From Thermomonospora echinospora (GTDB taxonomy: Bacteria > Actinomycetota > Actinomycetes > Streptosporangiales > Streptosporangiaceae): a stretch of 38,220 bases of DNA. The stretch covers positions 1-38,220 of the forward strand of contig NZ_FNVO01000039.1 in assembly GCF_900108175.1 (NCBI RefSeq), read 5' to 3'. The notes beneath the pieces were generated by a model. The model was given only the letters and a program-made list of their open reading frames with translations. It was not told where the DNA came from and ran no database searches. The translations under genes were made by a program, and so were the position numbers. This document shows, in pieces, positions 8,006 to 14,634 of this stretch (positions within the stretch are counted from its first letter, which is position 1; each line of letters opens with the position of its first letter).

Positions 8006-8871
8006 GCGGCGTCCTTGCGGGTCAGGAAGGCCAGCACGACGCTCTCCCAGGCCGCCTTCTGCTCGATCATCACCCAGTGGCCGCAGTCGGGGAAGATGTG
8101 CACCTCGACGTCGGGGATGGTCCGCATCGGCAGCAGGGCCATGTCGACGGGGCTGACCCGGTCGTCCCGCCCCCAGGTGATCAGCGTCTTGGCCCTGAGC
8201 CGGTGCAGCATGGCCCAGTACGGCGGGGTGTCGGAGGCGGCCATGGCCTTGGCGCCCGCGGCGAACGCCTTGCTGCCGTACATCCGACGGGCGGCGGCCA
8301 GGGTGTCGGGATCGGTGGCCTGCCGCCAGCGCTCCTCGATCATCTCCTCGGTGATCACCGCCGGGTCGTACACCATCGCGCGCAGCCACCGGATCAGCGC
8401 CTCGCGGCTGGGGTCGTCGGTGAACTCCATCAGCAGCTTGATGCCCTCACTCGGCGAGTGGCTGAAGACGTTGCGGCCGATGCCGCCGATGGTGACCAGC
8501 CGCCGCACCCGATCGGGGTGCGCCAGCGCCACCTGGGCGCCCACGATGCCGCCCATGGAGTTGCCGATCACGTCCACCTGCTGCAGGCCCAGCCCGTCCA
8601 GGAAGCGGAGCACCGCGCCGGGCGCGGCGACCATCGGGTGCCGGTCGGTCGGGTCGCTGACTCCGAAGCCGGGGAACTCCAGGACCAGGCAGCGGAAGTG
8701 CTCGGCGAACGCGGCCAGGTTGCCGCGGAAGTTGCGCCAGCCGGTGACACCGGGCCCGGAGCCGTGCAACAGCAGCAGCGGCGGTCCCTCGCCGGCCTCG
8801 TGGTAACGCAGCACGCCCTGGTCGGTGACGAGTTCGCGGGAGGTCGACGCGTAGGTCAGCTCCGTGGTCAT
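8002..8871 (-). CDS. hsaD: Meta-cleavage product hydrolase, HsaD-like
   Basis: A 289-aa alpha/beta hydrolase of the C-C bond (meta-cleavage product) class. It has the oxyanion segment LLLLHGSGPGVTGWRNF, the nucleophile elbow GNSMGG (Ser105), WGRDDRVSP (Asp237) and CGHWVMIEQ (His265), a full catalytic triad with the spacing seen in HsaD/BphD. The role is to hydrolyse the HsaC ring-fission product 4,9-DSHA to HIP and a hydroxyhexadienoate. ATG 8871 has GAGAGG upstream. It is the first gene of the operon hsaD-kstD-kshB-hsaA, and divergent from hsaB across a 216-bp region with inverted repeats. Confidence 0.85.
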   Translation of the reverse strand: MTTELTYASTSRELVTDQGVLRYHEAGEGPPLLLLHGSGPGVTGWRNFRGNLAAFAEHFRCLVLEFPGFGVSDPTDRHPMVAAPGAVLRFLDGLGLQQVDVIGNSMGGIVGAQVALAHPDRVRRLVTIGGIGRNVFSHSPSEGIKLLMEFTDDPSREALIRWLRAMVYDPAVITEEMIEERWRQATDPDTLAAARRMYGSKAFAAGAKAMAASDTPPYWAMLHRLRAKTLITWGRDDRVSPVDMALLPMRTIPDVEVHIFPDCGHWVMIEQKAAWESVVLAFLTRKDAA

Positions 8872-8937
8872 GGCCTCTCAGTCCCTCGGATGCGGCTTGC
8901 CGGGAACGTAATCAGCGGCTCGCCGGGGTCGCCGCGC

Positions 8938-9016
8938 CGATCCCGATGAGCGGGATGCGCGCCGTCCCGGCGCCGGGCGGGCCGCCGGCGGCGGCTTCTT
9001 CCACTCATCGGGATCG
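8938..9016. promoter_or_regulatory. Inverted repeats in the hsaD/hsaB divergent promoter region
   Basis: CGATCCCGATGAG (8938-8950) is repeated in inverted form as CTCATCGGGATCG (9004-9016). Inside the first arm region a local dyad ATCCCG-N5-CGGGAT sits at 8940-8956. This suits binding of a dimeric regulator, such as the IclR-type protein at 9654-10547, to coordinate both directions. Binding is inferred. Confidence 0.5.
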
Positions 9017-9087
9017 GGCCTTCGGGCCGGTCGCGGCCGCGGCCTACGTTCGTGACCGGCCCGCCACGAGCATCCGAGGTGAATCCC

Positions 9088-9651
9088 ATGCCAGCCGAGC
9101 CAGCGCTCACCGCAGACTCCGGCCGCCCGCCGCCCGCGCCGGTGGAGTTCCGGCGGGCCATGGCCGAGTTCGCCACCGGCGTCACCGTGGTCACCGGTCT
9201 CGACGGCGGCGAGCCGGTGGGCTTCGCCTGCCAGTCGTTCGCGTCGGTGTCCCTGCAGCCGCCGCTGGTGCTGTTCTGCGCCGACCACCGGGGCCGGTCC
9301 TGGCCGCGCATCCGCGCCGCCGGGCGTTTCTGCGTGAACATCCTCGGCGAGGACCAGCAGGAGCTGTGCGAGCGGTTCGGCTCCAGCCGGGGCCTGCGGT
9401 ACGAGGGGCTGGACTGGGAGGTGTCGCGGTGGGACACCCCGGCGCTGCCCGGCGTGCTGCTGCGCGTGCACGCGGTGGTGCACGAGGTGCATCCGGCCGG
9501 CGATCACGACGTGGTGCTGGGGCGGGTGCTGGCGGCCGAGCGGGTGACCGCGGGACGTCCGATGATCTTCTTCCGCAGCCGGTTCGGCATCGACGAGCCG
9601 GACGCGCCGATCGCCCCCGACCTGTGGGCCAGGGGCGACCGCTGGGGCTGA
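9088..9651 (+). CDS. hsaB: Flavin reductase component of 3-HSA monooxygenase, HsaB-like
   Basis: A 187-aa flavin-reductase-like FMN-binding split-barrel protein. Conserved segments are FRRAMAEFATGVTVVTG, GFACQSFASVSLQPPLVLFC, FCVNILGEDQQELCERF and GRPMIFFRSRFG. It reduces FMN or FAD with NADH and hands the reduced flavin to HsaA. ATG 9088 is preferred over in-frame starts further upstream because GAGGTG lies 7 nt before it. It is transcribed away from the hsaD operon, and its stop is two bases from the end of the convergent IclR-type gene. Confidence 0.85.
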   Translation: MPAEPALTADSGRPPPAPVEFRRAMAEFATGVTVVTGLDGGEPVGFACQSFASVSLQPPLVLFCADHRGRSWPRIRAAGRFCVNILGEDQQELCERFGSSRGLRYEGLDWEVSRWDTPALPGVLLRVHAVVHEVHPAGDHDVVLGRVLAAERVTAGRPMIFFRSRFGIDEPDAPIAPDLWARGDRWG

Positions 9652-9653
9652 AG

Positions 9654-10547
9654 TCACATCCACTCGCCCCGGCCGTCGAGCGCCAGCAGCCGGTTCAGGG
9701 TCTCCGGGGACCAGGTGGCGCCCGGTTCGGGACGGACGCACTCGGCCCGCCGGGCGCGGGCGCGCCGCGCCGTCCCCGAGCCGGGGAAGAGGGTCAGCGA
9801 CGCCTCGCGGGCGGCGGCGGCCACCAGCGGCGCGACGTTCTCCAGCGGGGTGCGCACGTCCCCGACCAGGGAGATGCCGGCCGCCGGCCCCTCCTGGCCG
9901 CGGATCGCGGCGGCCACGCAGGCGATGCCGGGGAACGACTCGCCCCGCTCGAAGGCCAGCCCGCGGCGCTGCCGGATCCGGTGCAGCTCCTGGTGCAGGG
10001 TGCCGAGGTCGCCGATGGTGCGGCTGGTCAGCCGATGCAGACCGGCGCCGAGCCGGGCGTCGACCTGCTCGGGCTCCAGCCAGGCCAGCATCGCCTTGCC
10101 CAGCGCGGTGGAGTGCGCCGGGGCCCGGCCGCCGACCCGGGACGGCACGCAGGAGGCGAACCGTCCGCCGACCTTGTCCAAGTAGTACACCTCGGCGCCG
10201 TCCAGGACGGCCAGCTGGGCGACCAGCCCGGTGGTGATCTGCAGCTCGTGCAGCAGCGGCGCGGCGACCTCGCGGATCCGGCCGTGGCCGCCGTCGCGGC
10301 CGCCGAGCCGCAGCGCCCGCCGGCCCAGCCCGTAGCCGTGCGCGTTGTGCTCCAGCCAGCGCTGGCGGACCAGCTGGTCGAGGATCCGGTGCGCGGTCGA
10401 GCGCGGCAGTCCGGTGCGCCGGGCCACGTCCTCCAGCGTCAGCCTGGCCGAGCGCCCGTCGAACGCGTCCAGGATCAGGGTCATCCGCTCGACCATCGAC
10501 GGCGGCGGGTCGCGGCGCACCGCCGGGTCTGCCGTCTGCTCCCTCAT
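9654..10547 (-). CDS. IclR-family transcriptional regulator
   Basis: A 297-aa regulator with an N-terminal winged helix (MVERMTLILDAF, LTLEDVARRTGLPRSTAHRILDQLVRQRWLE, about residues 18-65) and a C-terminal IclR effector domain (STALGKAMLAWL, GIACVAAAIRGQEGPAAGISLVG). ATG 10547 follows a strong GGGAGGTGC site; longer frames upstream are rejected. Its end is 2 nt from the hsaB end, so it probably controls the steroid genes on either side. Known actinobacterial ring-degradation genes are mostly under the TetR-type KstR, so this would be an alternative control. The regulatory link is inferred. Confidence 0.83.
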   Translation of the reverse strand: MREQTADPAVRRDPPPSMVERMTLILDAFDGRSARLTLEDVARRTGLPRSTAHRILDQLVRQRWLEHNAHGYGLGRRALRLGGRDGGHGRIREVAAPLLHELQITTGLVAQLAVLDGAEVYYLDKVGGRFASCVPSRVGGRAPAHSTALGKAMLAWLEPEQVDARLGAGLHRLTSRTIGDLGTLHQELHRIRQRRGLAFERGESFPGIACVAAAIRGQEGPAAGISLVGDVRTPLENVAPLVAAAAREASLTLFPGSGTARRARARRAECVRPEPGATWSPETLNRLLALDGRGEWM

Positions 10548-10575
10548 CGCACCTCCCAGCCGACTGAAATGAATT

Positions 10576-10590
10576 CTTCCTCTGCGGAAT
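10576..10590. promoter_or_regulatory. IclR-like operator upstream of the iclR gene
   Basis: The dyad TTCC-TCTGC-GGAA (10577-10589) lies about 30 nt upstream of the regulator start. IclR-family proteins often bind short TTCC-N5-GGAA palindromes, so autoregulation is likely. Confidence 0.45.
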
Positions 10591-10890
10591 GTAACAAGCG
10601 CTTGGGTGGGAGGGAAGAGACCTCGGTGCTCCCGCCCGTGACATCCCTGTGCGCGGACCACCCGGCCGGCCTTCTCAGGCGTCATCACTAGAACGTTTTC
10701 TCGTCACCGCCGACGAGGGCGGAGCGGACGCCCCGGCGGCGGTCGGCCTCGACCACATGCCGCTCGCCGTCTCCCGACACTGCGCCGGCTCGCCGAAGGA
10801 GCGCCCGACCCGCCCCCCGGCGGTACCGGCCGATGGGGCAGACTGGAGGTCCTCAACACGGGCCGTCCGAGACGGCCCAAGGAGCCAGCG
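10591..10890. other. Intergenic region upstream of the first STAS gene
   Basis: No gene is supported here. It must contain the promoters for the IclR gene (leftward) and the STAS gene (rightward). A perfect hairpin GGCCGTC-CGA-GACGGCC at 10861-10877 directly precedes the STAS ribosome binding site (AAGGAG) and may affect translation or messenger stability. Confidence 0.5.
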
Positions 10891-11277
10891 ATGACCGGCA
10901 TCCCGACCGCCGCACCGGACGACGACCCGCCCGGTCCGGATGACGAGACCGGGCCGCTGGCCATCACCGCTGACCTGCACGGCCCCTGGGTCACCCTCGC
11001 CCTCGGCGGCACCCTGGACTGGCTCACCGCCTCCTCCCTGGACGGCCGGATCACCGCCGTGACCGCCCAGCACACGCCGCCGTGGCTGGCCCTGGACCTG
11101 TCCGCCCTGACCTTCTGCGACACCAGCGGCCTGAACATCCTGATCCGCGCCTACAAGGGCGTCATCGCCGCCAACGGCCGGTTCCTGCTGCTGAGCCCCA
11201 GCAGCCGGGTGGCCCAGCTACTGGAGATCACCGGGCTGGACCGCCACCTGACCATTACCGACGTGCTGCCGGACTGA
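10891..11277 (+). CDS. STAS-domain anti-sigma factor antagonist
   Basis: A 128-aa protein with an acidic N-terminal tail of about 25 residues and one STAS domain. WLALDLSALTFCDTSGLNILIRAYKG carries the conserved D-T-S-G; its Ser is the usual site of phosphorylation by an anti-sigma kinase. Unphosphorylated antagonists bind the anti-sigma factor and free a sigma-B-type sigma factor. ATG 10891 has AAGGAG six nt upstream. No kinase or sigma gene is adjacent, so the partner is unknown; a second STAS gene follows. Confidence 0.82.
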   Translation: MTGIPTAAPDDDPPGPDDETGPLAITADLHGPWVTLALGGTLDWLTASSLDGRITAVTAQHTPPWLALDLSALTFCDTSGLNILIRAYKGVIAANGRFLLLSPSSRVAQLLEITGLDRHLTITDVLPD

Positions 11278-11373
11278 TGTCACACCCATCGGTCACCCGA
11301 GTCGCGAATGATCGGCTGCCTGTGGGTACACCATGGGCCGTGAGTCAGGTGATGCCGACCGGACCAACGGGGT

Positions 11374-11751
11374 GTGAGAAAGGTGCTGACCAACGAGCCG
11401 CAACTGGACATCGCCACCGAGGCCGCCGCGGACACGAACGGCTGGGTGATCATACGGGCCACCGGGGAACTGGACCTGGCCACCGCTCCCCGGCTGCTTG
11501 AGCACGTCACCGGCCTGACCGAGGACCACCGCTGCCCGCACGTGGTCCTGGACCTGGCCGATCTGGGATTCTGCGACTCCACGGGGCTGGGCACCCTCAT
11601 CACCCTGCACAAACGGATGCAGGCCGCCGCCGGTGTCCTCGTCCTGGCCGGCCTCACCGGCCAGCCCCTGGACCTGCTGGCCCGCACCGGCATGGACCGG
11701 CGGCTGGCCCTCGCCGCCGACGTGGCCGCCGCCACCGCACGGTCGGCCTGA
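11374..11751 (+). CDS. STAS-domain anti-sigma factor antagonist
   Basis: A 125-aa single STAS domain protein: GWVIIRATGELDLATAPRLL, then HVVLDLADLGFCDSTGLGTLITLHKRM with the phosphorylatable Ser in DSTG. It is paralogous in layout to the gene just upstream (96 bp gap). GTG 11374 is the first start of the frame; a second GTG at 11383 is possible and the ribosome binding site is weak. It probably works in a partner-switching stress cascade. It converges with the transporter gene, the ends being about 30 bp apart. Confidence 0.8.
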   Translation: MRKVLTNEPQLDIATEAAADTNGWVIIRATGELDLATAPRLLEHVTGLTEDHRCPHVVLDLADLGFCDSTGLGTLITLHKRMQAAAGVLVLAGLTGQPLDLLARTGMDRRLALAADVAAATARSA

Positions 11752-11782
11752 CGGACCGGATCGGCTCCGGATCAACTCCGGA

Positions 11783-13816
11783 TCAACTGCGCCCGGCCGA
11801 CCTCCGCTGGGAGGACAGCGCCGGGAGCGGGGGGAGCCGGACGCTTCCCGGCTCCTGTGCGGCCGGCGCTTCGGGAGGCGCTTCGAGACCGGACCCCGCG
11901 GACCCGAGATGCCAGGGCACGCTGGTGACCATGACGCCGGGGCGGAACAGCAGCCGGGCCTTGAGCCGCAGGGCGCTCTGGTTGTGCAGGAGCTGTTCCC
12001 ACCAGTGGTCCACGACGTATTCGGGGATGAACACACAGACCACGTCGCGGGGACTCCTGCGCCGGATGCGGGCCACGTACGCCAGGACCGGGCCGGTGAT
12101 GTCCCGGTAGGGAGAGTCCAGCACCACCAGCGGCACTTCGATGTCCCGGGCCCTCCATTCCTCCTCCAGCTTGCGGACCTGGGCCGGTGAGGTGCCCACG
12201 GTCAGCGCGGTGAGCGTGCTGGGCCGGGTGGCGCGGGCGAAGGCGAGCGCGCGCAGGGCCGGGGTGTGCAGCTGGGAGACCAGCACCAGCGCGTGGATGC
12301 GGCTGGGCAGGGTGACCGGCCCGTCCCCGGGACGCAGTTGGGCCGCGACCCGGTCGTAGTGCCCGCGGATCCGCTTCATCAGCCAGAACAGCAACGGCAT
12401 CGCGATGCACACGATGTAGGCGCCGTGGGTGAACTTGGAGACCAGGACGACCGCCAGGACCAGGGCGGTGAGCGTGCCGCCGAGCCCGTTGACCAGCCGG
12501 GACCGGTGGATCCGGCGGTGGTCCCCGGCGGCGGCGGTGCGCAGCCGCCGGGTCCAGTGCCGGACCATGCCCCACTGGCTGAGGGTGAAGGAGACGAAGA
12601 CGCCGATGATGTAGAGCTGGATCAGCCTGGTGGTGCTGGCGTCGAAGGCCCGGATCAGCGCGATGGCCAGCAGCGCCAGCAGCACGATGCCGTTGCTGAA
12701 GACCAGGCGGTCGCCGCGCCGACCGAACTGGTGCGGCAGATAGCCGTCCTCGCCGAGGATCGAGGCCAGGATCGGGAACCCGTTGAAGGCGGTGTTGGCG
12801 GCCAGCACCAGGATCGCCGCGGTGAAGATCGCGACCAGGAAGAACGGCGGGGAGCCGGCGCCGAACACCGCGGCCGCCTCCTGGGCGAGCACCGTCTTCT
12901 GCAGATAGTCCGCGGGCGCGCCGACCAGCCGGCCGGGCTGGTCGGCGATGTGCACGCCGGCGGCCAGCGCGAGCGCCGTGATGCCCGCCAGCATCAGCAC
13001 GGTGATCGCCCCCATCAGCACCAGCGTCGCTGCGGCGTTGGCCGCCTTGGGTCGCCGGAAGTTCGGCACCCCGTTGCTGACCGCCTCGACCCCGGTCAGC
13101 GCGGTACAGCCCTGGGAGAAGGCGCGCAGCATGATCGCCAGCACCAGCAGACCGGTGGTCGGGGAGGCGGGCTCGATCCCGAACGAGGCCGACTCGGCGA
13201 CCGGGGGATGCCCGGTCAGCACGCGCAGGCCGCCCCAGGCCAGCATGGCGAAGACCACGGCGACGAAGCCGTAGGTGGGGATGGCGAAGACCGTGCCCGA
13301 CTCCTTGACGCCCCGCAGGTTCACCACCGCCAGGATCGCGATCAGGCCGACGCACAGTTCCACCGCGTGCGGGGCCAGCGCGGGCACCGCCGACACGATG
13401 TTGGCCACTCCGGCCGCGACCGAGACGGCCACGGTCAGCACGTAGTCGATGAGCAGCGCGCTGGCAGCCACCAGGGAGGCGTTCTCGCCCAGGTTGGCGC
13501 GGCTGACCGCGTACGCGCCACCGCCATTGGGGTAGGCGTGGCAGGTCTGCCGGTACGACAGCACCACCACGACCAGCAGGGTGATCACCGCCGCCGCCAC
13601 CCAGGGCGCCAGGTGCAGCAGGGCGAGTCCGCCCAGGCTCAGCGCCAGCAGGATCTCCTCGGCGGCGTAGGCGTTGGACGACAGCGGGTCGCTGCAGAAG
13701 ACCGGCAGCGCCAGCCTCTTGGGCAGCAGCGTCTGGCCCATCTGCTCGGTGCGCAGCGGACGGCCCACCAGGAACCGTTTGGGCAGGCCCAGAACGGCGT
13801 TCCACACACCACCCAT
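11783..13816 (-). CDS. kimA: KimA-type high-affinity potassium transporter (APC superfamily)
   Basis: A 677-aa membrane protein. About twelve hydrophobic segments fill residues 40-470 and a soluble C-terminal domain follows. It aligns by eye along its length with Bacillus KimA (YdaO): FLVGRPLRTEQ, SDPLSSNAYAAEEILLAL, LSYRQTCHAYPNGGGAY, LLIDYVLTVAVSVAAG, CTALTGVEAVSNGVP, LVLAANTAFNGFP and GDRLVFSNGI, and the C-terminal LLHNQSALRLKARL. KimA imports K+ with protons and is inhibited by c-di-AMP in Bacillus. The gene is beside kdpE/kdpD, which supports a potassium role over amino-acid uptake. ATG 13816 fits the family N-terminus. Confidence 0.78.
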   Translation of the reverse strand: MGGVWNAVLGLPKRFLVGRPLRTEQMGQTLLPKRLALPVFCSDPLSSNAYAAEEILLALSLGGLALLHLAPWVAAAVITLLVVVVLSYRQTCHAYPNGGGAYAVSRANLGENASLVAASALLIDYVLTVAVSVAAGVANIVSAVPALAPHAVELCVGLIAILAVVNLRGVKESGTVFAIPTYGFVAVVFAMLAWGGLRVLTGHPPVAESASFGIEPASPTTGLLVLAIMLRAFSQGCTALTGVEAVSNGVPNFRRPKAANAAATLVLMGAITVLMLAGITALALAAGVHIADQPGRLVGAPADYLQKTVLAQEAAAVFGAGSPPFFLVAIFTAAILVLAANTAFNGFPILASILGEDGYLPHQFGRRGDRLVFSNGIVLLALLAIALIRAFDASTTRLIQLYIIGVFVSFTLSQWGMVRHWTRRLRTAAAGDHRRIHRSRLVNGLGGTLTALVLAVVLVSKFTHGAYIVCIAMPLLFWLMKRIRGHYDRVAAQLRPGDGPVTLPSRIHALVLVSQLHTPALRALAFARATRPSTLTALTVGTSPAQVRKLEEEWRARDIEVPLVVLDSPYRDITGPVLAYVARIRRRSPRDVVCVFIPEYVVDHWWEQLLHNQSALRLKARLLFRPGVMVTSVPWHLGSAGSGLEAPPEAPAAQEPGSVRLPPLPALSSQRRSAGRS

Positions 13817-13824
13817 CCAACGCC

Positions 13825-13876
13825 GCCGGCCGCCCGGTGATCGGCGGCCGGCCCGGTTCTTAACGCGTTCTTAGCG
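13825..13876 (-). promoter_or_regulatory. kimA upstream hairpin and tandem KdpE-like sites
   Basis: GCCGGCCGCC (13825-13834) pairs perfectly with GGCGGCCGGC (13843-13852). Next to it are two adjacent 11-bp direct repeats, GTTCTTAACGC (13855-13865) and GTTCTTAGCGC (13866-13876). Direct repeats with an 11-bp period are the binding mode of OmpR/PhoB-type regulators such as KdpE. The same TTCTTAACGC occurs upstream of kdpD at 17316-17325. Confidence 0.5.
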
Positions 13877-13890
13877 CGCCGGCGGCCCGG

Positions 13891-13975
13891 CCCGGCGTTC
13901 AAACCGGCCCGGCGTTCAAACCGGCCCGGCGTTCAAACCGGCCCGGCGTTCAAACCGGCTCAGCGTTCGAAGCGG
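13891..13975. repeat. 17-bp tandem repeat, four exact copies plus a degenerate fifth
   Basis: The unit CCCGGCGTTCAAACCGG occurs exactly at 13891, 13908, 13925 and 13942. A fifth, changed copy (13959-13975) overlaps the kdpE stop and last codons. This suggests the array grew from the 3' end of kdpE. It may act as protein-binding sites or be variable-number DNA. Confidence 0.9.
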
Positions 13976-14634
13976 TAGCCCATGCCCGGCTCGGTGATCA
14001 GGTGGCGCGGGCGCGCCGGGTCAGGCTCCAGCTTGCGGCGCAGCTGGGCCAGGTAGACGCGCAAGTAGTTGGTCTCCTTCTCGTACGCCGGGCCCCACAC
14101 CTCGCGCAGCAGGCTCCGCTGGCCGACCAGCCGTCCAGCGTTGCGCACCAGCACCTCCAGGATGTTCCACTCGGTCGGCGTGAGGCGGACCTCCCGGCCG
14201 TCCCGCAGCACCTTCTTGGCCGCCAGGTCCACGGTGAAGGTCGCGGTCTCCACCACGGCGGCCTGTTCGGCGGGGGCCGCCCGCCGCACCGCCGCGCGCA
14301 GCCGGGCCAGCAGTTCGTCCATGCCGAACGGTTTGGTGACGTAATCGTCGGCGCCGATGTCCAGGGCCCGCACCTTCTCCTCGGAGGCGTGCCGGGCCGA
14401 CAGCACGATGATCGGGACGCTCAGCCAGCCGCGCAGCCCCTCGATCACCTCCACCCCGTCCATGTCCGGCAGCCCCAGGTCGAGCACCACCACGTCCGGG
14501 TGCCGCCGGGCGGCCAGGTCCAGGGCGGTCCGGCCGTCCGGCGCCGCCTCCACCTCATAGCCCCGGGTCCTGAGGTTGATGCGCAGCGCGCGGACGAGCT
14601 GCGGCTCGTCCTCGACGAGGAGCACGCGGGTCAC
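13960..14634 (-). CDS. kdpE: Response regulator KdpE
   Basis: A 224-aa OmpR-family regulator. The receiver domain has VEDEP, the phospho-acceptor Asp52 (VVVLDLGLPDMDG), the Ser of IIVLSARH and the Lys of DDYVTKPF. A winged-helix domain follows (LTPTEWNILEVLVRNAGRLVG, YLRVYLAQLRRKLE, GMGYRFER), where KdpE-type sequence is clear. GTG 14634 overlaps the kdpD stop as GTGA, so the two are translationally coupled. It normally activates kdpFABC at low K+; here the nearest transporter gene is kimA, about 140 bp downstream on the same strand. Confidence 0.88.
   Translation of the reverse strand: MTRVLLVEDEPQLVRALRINLRTRGYEVEAAPDGRTALDLAARRHPDVVVLDLGLPDMDGVEVIEGLRGWLSVPIIVLSARHASEEKVRALDIGADDYVTKPFGMDELLARLRAAVRRAAPAEQAAVVETATFTVDLAAKKVLRDGREVRLTPTEWNILEVLVRNAGRLVGQRSLLREVWGPAYEKETNYLRVYLAQLRRKLEPDPARPRHLITEPGMGYRFER

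Noticed and set aside
8077-8949. Plus-strand frame opposite hsaD
   Set aside because: Shadow of the hydrolase gene, no ribosome binding site or motif.
10693-10710. KstR-like site (AGAACGTTTTCT) near 10691
   Set aside because: The dyad is imperfect and not correctly placed for a nearby steroid gene promoter.
11764-11785. Tandem CTCCGGATCAA repeat between the second STAS gene and kimA
   Set aside because: Only two copies of 11 bp in the convergent gap; too little to support a function.
12266-13840. Plus-strand 524-codon open frame opposite kimA
   Set aside because: Gln/Arg/Gly-rich shadow translation with no domain; the minus strand encodes a full transporter.
13891-13975. CRISPR array
   Set aside because: The 17-bp units are directly abutting, without spacers, and no cas genes are present.
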